From Moringa oleifera (lineage: Eukaryota > Streptophyta > Magnoliopsida > Brassicales > Moringaceae): a stretch of DNA of 64,000 nucleotides. The notes under the pieces are model-generated. The model was not told the DNA's origin and made no database searches. It saw only the letters and a program-made list of their open reading frames with translations. A program made the translations under genes and the position numbers. Of this stretch, positions 38,201-50,292 are shown piece after piece (position 1 is the stretch's first letter; every line of letters begins with the position of its first letter). The stretch is taken from positions 1,959,001 through 2,023,000 of the forward strand of contig JAJFZO010000724.1 in assembly GCA_021397835.1 (NCBI GenBank), given 5' to 3'.

Positions 38201-38609
38201 TTTTATTGTCGACATTTGCTAATTGTTGGCTGCATACAGGCATTATTTGATTGTTTCTGCGGTAACAAATCTGCTGGTCAATCTTATTGGGGTTTGGTTC
38301 TTCAGGAATTATGCACGTGTTAATCTTGGTAAGTCTTCTGTTACAGATCAAGATGTTTTTAGAAGATTGTTGTGATTTGAATTAAGTAGGATCACTTACA
38401 TGCTATAAACTATTTCTTGTTTCCTCTTGCATGGACAGACAGAAAGACACTCACTCACATGTACACATATGTGCTATATTCTTTATTATATTACATGTAC
38501 AATATGTGTTATGAACATTGTATAAATGTCCATACTCTTATATTCATATATTCTATGTGTCTACATATGCACACATACAGTGTTATTTATCTGTGTATAC
38601 ATGTGAATG

Positions 38610-38677
<68 letters not shown>

Positions 38678-40134
38678 TGTATATAGTGGCATGAAACTGC
38701 ACACAACATTTGTTAGTGTGGCTCTATTTGTGTCTCTATACACACCCAGAGACATACATTCATCTTTTCATATGCTTATTATCCTGATGCCACCTACATA
38801 TGTAAATAAGCCAATTGATTTTATCAGTGGAGCACAATGCATAAATTTAGTAACTTTGAACCTGTAGAGTAAGAAATGGTCGTTATTTTGCTGTTAAGGT
38901 ACTTCTTGTAATTGCCATAGCTATATCTGTATTGTTGTTTATCTATATTTCAAAATGAGAGTAGTTAACTTGTTGGTACTGAGATTATTGTAACTATTGT
39001 ATTTCAGTTTATTTAAATGATGCTCGACGCATAAAAAATTTATAAATATCATTTTATAACCTGTGTTAGATTTAAATGATTCAGTTACATACTTCCAGTT
39101 TCATTGGCTGCACTGGTCCATGATCTGTTGTCATATATTATCATCTCATGTTCATATGTCATGCAGTCTACAGAAAGGCAGAAGATATGAATTATCACTC
39201 AGTTTGTTTGCACGTTCTGGCTGATTCAATACGTAGGTGTGTTATCTGCTCTCTCTTTTCTCTTTCTCGATCTCTCCTTTATATATGTATTATATTGTTC
39301 ATTAATGCGTAGAGTTTTCTCTGCTCATGTGTCTTCCTCCCTGCATTTGATTTTATATATCCATCTTAACCTGATTTATGTTGTTATATCTCAGTGCAGG
39401 TTTGATATTGGCATCCTGGTTCCTGTCCCTTGGGTAATTCTTGCTTCGAAATTTGAATTTTTTCACAACCTGTACCTACGTCACATACCTCACCTTTCAA
39501 CCCATCCTGTATAATTTCTATTTCACCTCATGCAGGGTTCAGAATGCTGAAGTCTTATGTCTAGGATTGGTTTCAGTCGTGGTCTTTATGCTTGTCATGC
39601 CAGTTTTCAAGGCCACTGGTGGCATCTTGCTTCAGATGGCACCACCTAGTGTTCCATCTTCAGCATTGAGCAAATGCTGGCGACAGGTGCTTGTTTCTTC
39701 TTATTTCATAATTTTAAATTTTTACTCAGATGTGTCTGTCATTAGTTTTGTGAGTGCCTTACCATATTTTATGCTTTTTTGGTAGATTGCCTCACGTGAA
39801 GATGTTATGGAAGTTGGTCAAGCACGTTTTTGGGAACTAGTTCCAGGTCACGTTGTTGGCTCACTCGCACTTCAGGTACATGAAAGATGAAAACTTGCTC
39901 TAAATTATAATTTTATTGTATGTTGCTCTGGCAAATTGTTGGTCCATCTCAGACCTCTAATATTTTTGTAGTTGTAGCTCTATATTGTGGAAAAGAGTAA
40001 TTTTGTGATTCCTTTTGGTGGTTGACATATAGGTGAAGAGTGGCATGGATGATCGTCCATTGCTTCAGTTTGTGCACGGTTTGTACCATGATTTGGGCAT
40101 ACAAGATTTGACGGTGGAAACTGATTATAGTTGA
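35286..40134 (+). CDS. MTPC2: Cation efflux transporter, metal tolerance protein C2/MTP5-like
   Basis: Ten in-phase exons: 35286-35718, 36408-36516, 36884-36923, 37949-38025, 38240-38328, 39167-39236, 39395-39433, 39536-39686, 39786-39875 and 40033-40134; 399 aa. A Ser-rich cytosolic N-terminus (1-105) precedes six membrane segments: F-V-L-I-S-L-N; L-V-S-D-A-F-H; L-F-L-L-F-M-S; L-I-V-S-A-V-T; S-V-C-L-H-V-L; E-V-L-C-L-G-L. The C-terminal cytosolic domain of cation diffusion facilitators follows. In TM2 the metal motif is H152-x3-G156 instead of H-x3-D, while TM5 keeps H265-x3-D269. Arabidopsis MTP5 is reported to act with MTP12 as a zinc-transporting heteromer at the Golgi; the same is inferred here. 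The partner would supply the complete metal site. Convergent with the lectin kinase gene, 1.1 kb apart. Confidence 0.93.
36000..36040. repeat. (CA)n-type microsatellite in MTPC2 intron 1
   Basis: CACCCACCCACCCACACACAC-type tract; an open segment on the minus strand across it is an artefact. Confidence 0.8.
38611..38676. repeat. (CT)16(AT)17 compound microsatellite in MTPC2 intron 5
   Basis: A pure CT dinucleotide run changes directly into a pure AT run. It lies well inside the intron between 38328 and 39167. Open segments reading Ser-Leu or Tyr-Ile repeats across it are not genes. Confidence 0.95.
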
Positions 40135-41230
40135 GCTTTGTCTTTTTTTTTGATTTGTTCGGTGGATGTTGGAAAGAATTTGGAATATTTATCATTAATT
40201 TGTTATCAAATATCAACATTATAAAATGTTGTATCACCAGTTGAGGGGGATTTTGAATATCTTGTTCCCGAGGAAGTCATTTTTGCAGTTTTAATTTTAA
40301 TATTATTTCTATCTTTTGGAAATTAGTTGGTGGATCAATTTGATACTACTAATGAATCTAATCATTTTCGGCTTCATATATTTATGCTGTTCTAATATTA
40401 AGTTTGCCTACTATTCATTTCTTTTCACGATGTTGGAAGAATGGCTGAAAGAATTGAAATCATAAAAGGAGAAAAGGGGCTGCATTATGACCCCTCACCT
40501 ACAGGCAGGGAGGAGGATTCCCTTCTGGATATTTGGCTGCCCTTTAGGATATGTAGACTATTGTTTCCAGAGATTCTTTACTGCCTGCTTTTACTACTAG
40601 GGATGTATCAAGTCTACTTGGGTTCTATGCTCTTAATTTTGCTCATTTTTCTTGTGGTGCATTTAATTCCTTGTTTATTCTCCCTCTGATCAGAGTGGCA
40701 GGCTTACAGCAGGTGGGATCTGACTTGATCTGATCTGCAAGTGTCTCAGATCTATTTGACCCAAAATATATATATATATATATATATGATCTGTGATTTA
40801 ATGTCATGTATGGATCATAAAAGCTCTATCATTTGGATGGTGTTTTTACTGGTTATTTCTTGAAGCTGACACATATAGCATGGTATGATATTTGAATCTT
40901 AAATGTAATTTTAGCGTTGCATAGTTTGTCCTTATAAATATCATAACATATTGTAGGAATTGGATAATAAGTAACATGGTGAAAGAATGCAATCTCAAGT
41001 ACGAGATATTCTTAAACAACATTCAGTATTTGACAACTCATACAAAGAAGAACGAAGCAATTATAACATTCGGTATTTGACAACTCATACAAAGAAGAAT
41101 GAAGCAATTATAGCTATCCTATCTAGTTAGATGCAATGAGGAATCTTAACATAATAATACAATTGCTATATTACAGGCAACAAAGCCAAAAAGGGGCACA
41201 ATATTTTTCTATCATGGTTCAGTATACATT
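40135..41230. other. Shared 3' flank of MTPC2 and the lectin kinase gene
   Basis: Holds the 3' UTRs of two convergent genes, an AT run near 40768-40787 and a 47-bp tandem duplication. The open segment 40441-40689 has no recognisable domain. Confidence 0.4.
41021..41114. repeat. 47-bp tandem duplication
   Basis: Units 41021-41067 and 41068-41114 differ at only three or so positions; both start ATTC(A/G)GTATTTGACAACTC. The near-identity suggests a recent event. It may lie within or close to the 3' UTR of the lectin kinase gene. Confidence 0.9.
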
Positions 41231-43216
41231 TCATCTGCCAGTAATATCTGAGAATGGAGTGAGTTGGCTTCCTGTGAGAGAGTGATCCAACTCCCTGAAT
41301 GATGGAGGCATAGCTGGCCACACAAAGGAGGGTCTATCAAGAGGAACCTGTGGTGGATCAGCTTCTCCTGTCAGAACCTGCAAGACAGTTTTCATGGAGG
41401 GCCTTTGGTGTGGATTCGGATGGCAACAGGCCAATCCCAAGATCAGCATGCCCTCCATTTCTTTCTCTGAGAACTCCCCATCCAATCTAGGATCTACAGC
41501 ATCCAGGATCAATCCCTTTCCGTAAAGTTCCCAGAGACAATACACAATGCTGTTGTTGTAATTGTTCTGCTCGCTTTGATTTCCCGGCTTCCTTCCACAA
41601 ACAACTTCAAGTATCAGAATCCCGAATGCATAAACATCTGTTTCAACGGTTGCCCTTCCTGTTAGGAAAATCTCTGGAGCCATGTAACCTGGTGTTCCTG
41701 CAATCTCTTTTGTTGAATGATGAGTCTTCTCGCTTTGTTGAATTGTTCGTGCCAGGCCGAAATCTCCCAACCTTGCATTGAACTCTGAATCCAACATTAT
41801 ATTGCTGGCCTTTATATCTCTATGAAGTACCCTCTTGTCACATCCATGGTGAAGATAATCCAGGGCCTGTGCAACTCCATGGATAATGCTCACCCTTGTG
41901 TCCCAGATGAGAGTCGATTCTTCCATGCCTGAGTTCTCATCGCAGAATATGAATTTATCCAGGCTTCCGTTAGGCATGTACTCATACACAAGAAGGAGCT
42001 CACGGCTTTCGTAACACCATCCGATTAACTTCACAAGGTTTCTGTGATTCAGGTTGCCTATTGTTGTCACCTCTGCTACGAACTCTTGCTTGCCTTGATG
42101 TGATTTTTTTGAGACTCTTTTCACGGCAACCTCCTTGTTTCTCCAGATTCCCTTGTAAACTGTCCCAAACCCACCTTTGCCAAGCTTGTTTCTGGGGCTA
42201 AAGTTGCCGGTGGCTTTCTTCAGTTCCCTCAGCCGGAATTTTCTTGGAGCCAGATTGGACCCTTTTATCTGCGCTTCTATACTTGGATACGGGTCCTCCT
42301 CTTTTTCCCTTTCTATTTTCTTTTTCCAGTACAAGCAGAAGATAACAACTACGCACAACAGTGCCACAGCCACTACAGGGACCGTGATCCGCACCCACAA
42401 CAGGTTTCGTTCTTTATCTACATCTAAACCAGAAAATTTCCATGATCTTACACAGTTTAGTTGCGTGTAATTGCTTGTAGAGGCAGAGAACCCAACATAA
42501 ACCTTCTCTGGAAGATAACGAGAGACCTCTAGTGGCTCAGAAAATAGGAGATTCTGCATGTCTGATTCAGGATTGGGACCAGGAGAAGCAAAGACACTCA
42601 GATTCTTCCCATCATATCGAACATGTACCACCACATCAATACTTGCAGAAAGCTCAATACCACGGCCAGTTAGAGACACTTGTTTTCTGGAGTAGATGCT
42701 GCCGATGTCAAAGCCGACGTGGTTACCATCGATGTCTTCAGGGAAGCTCTTCCTGGTGTCAAACTCCACCGCCACTGTCTTGGTTGCAGACGACCCATTA
42801 GTGTTTTCGTTTACAATCCCCAGCCATTTTCCTTGGCTGTTCTCGGGACGTTCTGGGTCCTCCGTTATTATAAAGGCCAAGCCCTCCCCTCCTGGGAATG
42901 TCTGGTTTTTGATGTTAAGAACGAAAGTGGTGTTAAAGGAGGCATTACCTTTGCTTTTGCTCCACAGCCTGAACTGCTTCCCGTACACAGCTCGTCCTGA
43001 CAACTCTTTCATGGAACCTCCATTAACATCAGGAGTCACTTGGATGGCCCCGAGGACTATGTACGAATCGCTACTCATGATGAGCTTACTCTCATTAGCT
43101 TTATGGAATTCTGGAAAATCAAACTCAAGACAGTGAACTTGCATCAAACCACTGCTAATCAGGGCTGCTAGCAAGAGAAGCTTAACTACCAGGGAAGGAC
43201 TCATCTTTCCTCTCAA
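41231..43216 (-). CDS. L-type lectin-domain receptor-like kinase
   Basis: Single-exon gene of 661 aa. A signal peptide (about 1-29, Leu-rich, ending V-H-C) leads a legume-lectin domain (about 30-265). That domain has V-A-V-E-F-D-T at 148-154 and G-N-H-V-G-F-D at 164-170 near the usual metal-binding loops, and seven N-x-S/T sites. One membrane helix lies at about 272-297. The cytosolic kinase has G-K-G-G-F-G 346-351, K366, H-R-D 465-467, D-F-G 485-487 and A-P-E 513-515. All catalytic residues are present and it is of the RD type. Such receptors sit at the plasma membrane and relay extracellular signals in immunity and development; the ligand here is unknown. Features resemble LecRK clade IX, but I would not name a member. 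Intronless structure is normal for this family. Confidence 0.96.
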   Translation of the reverse strand: MRGKMSPSLVVKLLLLAALISSGLMQVHCLEFDFPEFHKANESKLIMSSDSYIVLGAIQVTPDVNGGSMKELSGRAVYGKQFRLWSKSKGNASFNTTFVLNIKNQTFPGGEGLAFIITEDPERPENSQGKWLGIVNENTNGSSATKTVAVEFDTRKSFPEDIDGNHVGFDIGSIYSRKQVSLTGRGIELSASIDVVVHVRYDGKNLSVFASPGPNPESDMQNLLFSEPLEVSRYLPEKVYVGFSASTSNYTQLNCVRSWKFSGLDVDKERNLLWVRITVPVVAVALLCVVVIFCLYWKKKIEREKEEDPYPSIEAQIKGSNLAPRKFRLRELKKATGNFSPRNKLGKGGFGTVYKGIWRNKEVAVKRVSKKSHQGKQEFVAEVTTIGNLNHRNLVKLIGWCYESRELLLVYEYMPNGSLDKFIFCDENSGMEESTLIWDTRVSIIHGVAQALDYLHHGCDKRVLHRDIKASNIMLDSEFNARLGDFGLARTIQQSEKTHHSTKEIAGTPGYMAPEIFLTGRATVETDVYAFGILILEVVCGRKPGNQSEQNNYNNSIVYCLWELYGKGLILDAVDPRLDGEFSEKEMEGMLILGLACCHPNPHQRPSMKTVLQVLTGEADPPQVPLDRPSFVWPAMPPSFRELDHSLTGSQLTPFSDITGR

Positions 43217-43371
43217 ACAATCAGGATGGCAAAGCTAGAAGATGAAGCTGAGGCTGCAGACTTGGAGAAACACATATTCTTATTGGCCAGCCAGCCATTA
43301 GAAGAAGAAAAAGGGATTCAGGTCAAATGGAGGACTTTCGTTTAATGGAGCAGCTTCCCAGTATCTTCTGC

Positions 43372-43386
43372 TATACATATATAGTC
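43372..43386 (-). promoter_or_regulatory. Candidate TATA box of the lectin kinase gene
   Basis: The minus strand reads CTATATATGTA about 160 bp upstream of the start codon at 43216, leaving room for a 5' UTR of roughly 125 nt. Confidence 0.4.
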
Positions 43387-43389
43387 TAC

Positions 43390-44940
43390 TTTAATGTTCA
43401 TCAAGGTCTTTATACATATATGTATCATAGACAAGACATGTCATAGGCAATTTATTTTTTTAAGGTTGCATATTTATCTGTTAGTGTATGTTACTATTCA
43501 ACATTAGAGGCACTGATTAAAGTCAACTTGCCTTAAAAAAGGCATGCAGTCCAATTCCTTCTGGGCAATGGATCAAAAATGTGTAGATATTATTTTGGCT
43601 AGCTATTGATAGAATTCAATTCGAATAAATGATAGTATAAGTCCTGTCCAACTCACATAAAAGATTAAGTCAATAATTCAATCTTTGATTCATTCAACAG
43701 TCAGCTCAGCAAATCATTACGTCTCTAAGGCATAGTTTAAAACCATAATCTAATTAAATTAAAATCACCATTTGGTTCATATGCTATCTACATGGCATCA
43801 GCAAGGTAACTTCATTGGTCAGGGACATGATCAATTAAGTTAGGAACTTTGAATGAGGACAACTTAGATTTTTTAAGTGAAAGTTGGGGGATGAAGGGAA
43901 AAATCAAAGTCAAAATGGTAATTATATATATTAAATATCAATTCAGCTAGATGGGTACTCACAGCTTTTACTCGTTTTAAATGTATGGTAAACTTAAAGA
44001 AATTGATCTAGAAAATAACATTAGTATTTACCTGTAATCATGCCTCAATCAAACTTGTGCTCTGATTTGGAGTTGTTAGCTAAACATGACTAAATTGCAC
44101 ATTCAACTCATGTTTAGAATTGTTTGAAATTATTTCAAAATTTTGTAAAGGCATCATTTTTTTTTAATTTTTAGTTTCGTTATAACTCTTTGAGTTGTAT
44201 TAATTAAATAAATATTATAAATTTTCATGAATCAACATAATTTATTATTAATAATTATTAAAAAGGCCTAAACTTTTCAAATATTGCATCTTTTGAAACG
44301 TGTCTAAATAGACTACATGTTTTCATTTATTTGCAAAAAAAAAAAAAAAATCTCAGACAAGTTCAACCAAGTTATTTCTCATTTCTTATCACATCTCTAC
44401 CAAAATTTATCCATTGGGTTTTTCAAAATTTCTAAAGTCTCCAAAGTTGCAGACTTTAAGCTACATTGTATCTAAGTACAGACTATTTGTAACATTTATT
44501 TGCAAACTTGAAAAGATTAAACTACTCAGGCTTAGTAATCTAATCTAGTAGATAAATCTTTTAGGTATAGTCTCACAGTACCCAAAAGGTTGACTGATTT
44601 TGTTCAATTTAGTATTCAATCTTCCAAATTTTGGTCCCTTCTCAATAAAAACAAAGAGGGATTAGTTGCATTGAGACCTAAGCTTTTTCCTCATTGATTA
44701 GCTGAGTATGACAATTTGGAATTAGGTAAAAGTTAATAAACAATTGAAGACAGAACATTGCATCTAAGACTAGGAACATTATAGAGGAGAATGCTGCATA
44801 TAAGACAAAGGATTTGTTAAGTTGATCAATCAATGGTGATGAAGTAGGAATGGAATCTGGTTCATTGTGGTAGTGGTGGGTATTTTTGCTATACAAGTGA
44901 CTAAAGGAGAGGAATCATTTTCCATCTTTTGCTTTTCATT
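43390..44940. other. Intergenic, upstream of the lectin kinase gene
   Basis: No gene or transposon domain recognised. A-run at 44335-44350. Distal regulatory sequence of the lectin kinase gene may lie here. Confidence 0.3.
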
Positions 44941-46215
44941 TTTTTAAATAGAAGAATATTTTATTATAATTTCAAATTTATAAAAAAATTAAAAAATATA
45001 AAAAGGATTTTTTATAATTTTTAAATTATAAAAAATGATATCTTTTTTCATAATTTGTTCAAAATTTCTTTCTACAATTGTGAAGAAATTATACTTTTCA
45101 TGATGATTTTGTAAAAATTTGTGAAGAAAAATATAATAAAATAATAATTTTAAATAATATTTTATTATTTAATTTTTATAATTTTTTTAAATAATAATTT
45201 ATAATTATTAAATAATATTTATTTATTTAATATGTATCTTTTTTATGGTTCCTTAAAAATTCATAAAAAAATTAATTATTTATATTTTTAATAATTTTTT
45301 AAAATTAATATTTAATTATTTAAAATTTTAAATTTTTTATAATTATTACAGCACTGTGGAAAAAATTATCAAATTAATTAATTTATTATTTAATTAAATA
45401 TTTTTAAAAAATTTATTATTATTTTGAATAAAATATTTTTCATAATTGATAAACAATCGTAAAGAAGGTTTAAAATTTATTTTTGAAGTTTTATTTTTTT
45501 CCAAATAATGATTTCATAATTAAAAATAAAATAAAAATATATTAACTAACTAATATCAATTTAACAATTACAAAATAATAATTTTTTGAATAAAAACAAA
45601 AATATTAAAAAATAATTTCTTAATTACAATTAATATATATAAATCAAATAATTAATTACATTAAGGAGATATGTATTTTGCTCATGGTTTTAAATGAAGA
45701 TTTACAAAAAAAAATGGTATTGTTTTGAGATTTATGTTTTTATTTGATTCTCAATGTGAAATTTCTATTTATAATTTTCATCAACATAAGTTATCTGAAT
45801 GCTTCTTTAAAATACCATGAAAATAAATAAAAAAACTTTTTTCAAGATATGTAAAATATAAATATTCAATTAAAAATGACAATAGATAACATTTTGTTTG
45901 TTTTTATAATATTTTATGGGGTATCAGGGTAATTACACAAATAACTCCAATATATACACATGTCTATACAAAACTATTAATGTTAATAAAAATTATAAAC
46001 TAATATTCTATATTGAGAATCCAATAAAAATTTTAGTTTTAAATAGAAGCAATTTCCTTTTTTTTTTAAGTCTCTCATTTTTAAACCATGAGAAAAACAA
46101 AGATCTTCCTCATGTAATTAACCTTAAAACAAAATATAAATATATCTCAATTTTTTATCTAACGTACCAAATTTATCAAACTTACAAACTAACATATTAG
46201 TAAACATATCATTCC
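44941..46215. other. Extremely AT-rich block
   Basis: Contains a short hairpin near 45062-45092 (AATTTCTT / AAGAAATT arms) and further GTGAAGAAA words at about 45117-45128. These might be subterminal repeats of a DNA transposon, but no paired end was found. Otherwise featureless. Confidence 0.3.
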
Positions 46216-46800
46216 ACTAACACTGACCAATGGATACATATACCAACACAACTATCACACACATGCATACACACATACTTACACGCACATATATATAACC
46301 TAACACAATAAATATATTCATGTCATTGGCAAACCAATACATACATAAATCAACCATCATAATAACATATACATAAACCAATATATATATAAACATTAAT
46401 TTTTTCTCTAAAACACCAACATATATATATATCAATAAACTAAGCCACCAAACCTATTCATTTTATTAACACACAAACATATACAAAAAGCAACAAATTA
46501 TCTATCATATTAACCTATATATAAACATTAATTATTTCTCCAACATACGAACACACACATAGACAGACATATATACTTATCAATAAACTACTTTAATTCT
46601 ATTATCATACTATCAATAAACTAACATATCAATAATTCCATTAACAAACCAACACTTCAATGATTTCATAAATAACTCAATGGATAAACACTTCAATAAT
46701 ATCATAAATCAATACACTAACATTTCAATAATTTTGTAAACCAATACGCTAACCTTCTAATAATACAATGAACAAACCAATACTCCTATAATATTTCGCC
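46216..46800. repeat. Degenerate tandem repeats, CA/TA-rich
   Basis: Left part is CA/TA microsatellite-like (CATACACACAT, ATATATAT). Right part, 46621-46790, has about five units of roughly 28-35 bp built on TTCAATAAT...AAACCAA. The minus-strand open segments at 46217-46435 and 46749-47012 come from this composition. Confidence 0.5.
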
Positions 46801-47889
46801 ATCATTTCTTTCATCACAACATACTTCAATGTAATGCATCTCTCTTTATACCATAACAAATCACAATTCCCATTCAAAGAAACATTCATACATATATCCA
46901 ACATGTAAAAAAGAATTAATTTATAAATTAAAATTATTTTTACAATGAAAGTTGAAATATAAATAATACAATCCCTAAACTTCATAACGTATTTACAAAA
47001 CTTCAAGCTCAAGTTCCACTTTTTTACCTAAACTCTAACTAGTGCTCTATATGTAAAGTTCAAATTCTTATCTAACATCATCAAGTTCAAGCTAATTATA
47101 GATATCAATATCCATCAGCTGTATATATGGAATTAAAAAAAAGTTAGTATAATTAGAATTTACAATAATGTTGTATTCATTTAGATTAAATAATTACTTA
47201 ACTTACAATTTTTGAGTAAAAGATATCAATATTATAGTGGTTGATAATGTCTTTTATAAACCTCATGACATAATATCCATGCTCATGATTGAAAGGTTGA
47301 TATAGATACTACATAACATAATTTCAATATCATATGTTGTCCAAAAACTAAATCGAATGTCACATACAATTTTATGTATACATACCTTAGCAACAAGTAC
47401 TTCACAATTTTGTCTGGTACTCGATCACATATTCATGGCCAAGAATATTTAAAAAGATTTGATAATAGAAAATGATCATAAATCTTGAACTAATATAAGT
47501 AAAAATAATTTAACCCACATGGACATGAGAATGTCCAATTCAACTCGAGAATCATGCTCCAAAAGATTAGAATAATGTATGAAAACTGTTTTAGGCTTGA
47601 TGATCACCATTGTCAAATGCATTTTAAATTATTAAGCAAGTTAAACTGCTTACTATCTAAATAATAAAATTATAAATCAAGTTAATACTTACTAATGTTA
47701 AATAAAAAAGAGCACTACTTCTTTGTCACATGGTTGCGCCAATCTACCTTATATATGGTGGCTTCACTTTTTAACCCTTATATCACTTTCAACAGATACT
47801 AGCAATAGATCAGTAAATGCAAAATACTAACTCAAGCCAAGTGTAATCAAATCGACATGCAGTTTATGAGAAACATGAAAAGTATAAAA
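46801..47889. other. AT-rich sequence downstream of the CACTA-type pseudogene
   Basis: No clear coding motif. It could include the rest of the Ulp1 peptidase domain of the element to its right (minus strand), but I could not recognise the catalytic His-Asp-Cys motifs. Confidence 0.25.
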
Positions 47890-49440
47890 AAAATTAATAT
47901 ACTAGTAATTGTAAGATCACTAAACTCATAAAATTCAAAAGGGATATGGGCATGATGTATCCTTGAATAATAGTGACAATTATCTCATCCATATGACCAA
48001 ATTTTAAAATATCATCTCGCGTCAGATAGATAGGAGTCTCACCAAAAAAGATATTTACTCTAGAAGGAATGGTAACCACTTCATCAGAAGCGATTAACTT
48101 ACACGGGAAAACATCATGTATAGCATTTATGATACCCTAGAAGAGAAGATACGTTGTTAATGTACGACTAGTGGTGACCGTTTAATCGGTAATTTTTTTC
48201 TTTATTTTAAATAATAATCAAAAATCAAATATTTATTTATATCAATTAATGCCTCAAAACGTAGTTCAAATTTTACCAATATATTACCTCATATCCATGA
48301 TTGATTATTCCATCTTGTGGCCATGCAACATGTGTGTCATTCGCTTTAAAAATAGTGAAAATTTTAGCTTCTAGTATAAGATGAGGCAAAAGAGCATTAC
48401 CCTGAACAATTATCTCAACTATCACTTTAGCATCACTTTTAGCAAGACGATACCAATAAATAGTCTAATTTATAGTACTATCTATGAAGATGATTCCATA
48501 AGTCACGATATTATCTTTAGAATCAATGTACATGTCGCATGGCACATGGCACATACTACAATGAAATAAAATAAAAACACAACAGAGATTCATTCTTTAA
48601 AACTATTAACATCTTAATTACTATAAACAACACATGACATATTCATACATGATGTTAGACTTTGGTAAATTATTTGGTGGAGGTGACTGAAATGTGATAA
48701 GACATCTTTTATCAGCTACCACTCTAACCATATTATTACTAACTCTACTAAAATAAAATATAGTTTTGTGTTAGTCTAGCTGGGTAGCAGTTTTGTCTCT
48801 CAAAATGTTCTTTATGGTATCTTTATGCTAGGCAAACTACCTCACTTCCAACAAATCTTTTTCATTGACATCTTCACTTTTTAGTACATTTAATCATTTT
48901 GTCTTCCCAAAATATGAGTTAATAGTCACTATGGGTCATGCATCTCTAATGCAACCGTCATGTTCTGGTGTGCCAATAGCTTTTGGGAGCACATATTCTC
49001 CACGTAGTGATTTAAATGTACCTTGCATGGCTTGTGTCATCAACTCATGTTACGAATTAAAATTTAAAGCATTACATAAGCATCATACTTGTTTAAGTAG
49101 AAGTCAAATAAAAATTAAGTATAATCAAATATATAATATCATTTCAACACACTCTTTAGTCGATTCATTTATATATTGACTTTACTATATCGTGCTGCCT
49201 TCCATAATGTAGTACGATCAATTTTTACATTACTATCAATAGGCTTTTTTTGTACTTCGACACAAAGTTAATATGTTTAACCAATGTATAAAATACAAAT
49301 ATTAAATAGTCAAAACTGCAAAAATGCAAAAACTTACTAATTCCACCTCTAATCCCGTAAACCTTTTTTGGAAAAGAAAGTGATCGCACATATTTTGCTT
49401 GCTTCTTTATATCATCACAAGGGATCTATTTTTGGTGAGG
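47890..49440 (-). pseudogene. CACTA (En/Spm)-type transposon protein with Ulp1-associated region
   Basis: Minus-strand blocks occur in the order seen in plant CACTA/Ulp1-type proteins. These are L-S-F-P-K-K-V-Y-G (about 49380), D-R-T-T-L-W-K-A-A-R (about 49205-49235), G-T-P-E-H-x-G-x-I-R (about 48945-48975), and a DUF8039-like domain with C-x-V-x-C-D-M-Y-I-D-S then V-A-W-P (48310-48560). Last comes a segment with I-Y-L-T-R-D-D-I-L-K-F-G-x-M-D-E-I (47894-48079), which precedes the Ulp1 peptidase in related proteins. Stops and shifts separate the blocks. The encoded proteins are transposon-borne SUMO-protease-like factors of uncertain role. The element ends were not identified. Confidence 0.7.
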
Positions 49441-50290
49441 ATTTATTATTTTTTAATTTTTATAATTAAATAATTTTTAGTTTATTATATTTTTATTTTA
49501 AATTATATTAATAATAATTTTATAAGACCATAATATGAACATCATAACTTTAACTTTTCTATTTAAGGTTATGAACAATTCTTGAATTTATATTATGATA
49601 TCTATATATACATATACATATATATACACTATATTTTAACAGAAAGATGAAATTTTTTATAAAATAATGTTTCGTGTTTAATTATTAAATTATTATTATA
49701 AATATGTTAAAAATTTGCATTGAAAATATTAAAATAAAAAACATCAAGTTCTATAAATAATAAGTCCTTCAATTAGCACAAATTAATGACTACTTTAAAA
49801 AATTAAGTTTTTTCTTGATAATATTATATCTTTTAAAAGTTAAAATTTTTTTATGATTATTTGGTAAAATATTATTTGTTAACTAATATATTTAAGTATT
49901 TAAAATTTAAAGATATGCATATAGATTTTTTTTAAATATGAAAAAATTTATTTATGTTTGCAATAATTTTAATTAGAGCAATAATACTTGAAACAGACTT
50001 AGGATGTGTATTTTGTGAAAATATAGATACATTATGAGAATACAAAGTTTCGTTAAAGATTTTTTAAAATTAATTATTTTACATATACAATTGATCTATC
50101 ATTGATGATAATTTTTAAAAAATTATTATAATCTTAAAAATAGTTTTAAATAAAATATGCAATTAAATATTAATAATCTCAATTTTATCTTAAATATTTT
50201 AAAAAATTATAACAATTAATTAAAATATTAAATTTTATAAAAATATAAATCACTTTCTAAATACCCTCATAAGGCGCTTTTAATAAAAGT
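49441..50290. other. AT-rich spacer
   Basis: Over 80% A+T by eye, no coding content. May be the 5' non-coding part of the CACTA-type element to its left. Confidence 0.3.
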
Positions 50291-50292
50291 TG

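Noticed and set aside
38417..38867. Several open segments with Ser-Leu, Tyr-Ile or Arg-Glu repeats
   Set aside because: Artefacts of the CT/AT microsatellite within MTPC2 intron 5.
40441..40689. 82-residue open segment after MTPC2
   Set aside because: Lies in the 3' flank, no recognisable domain, probably chance.
42177..43136. Plus-strand open segments opposite the lectin kinase gene
   Set aside because: Shadows of the 661-residue minus-strand gene, which has full domain support.
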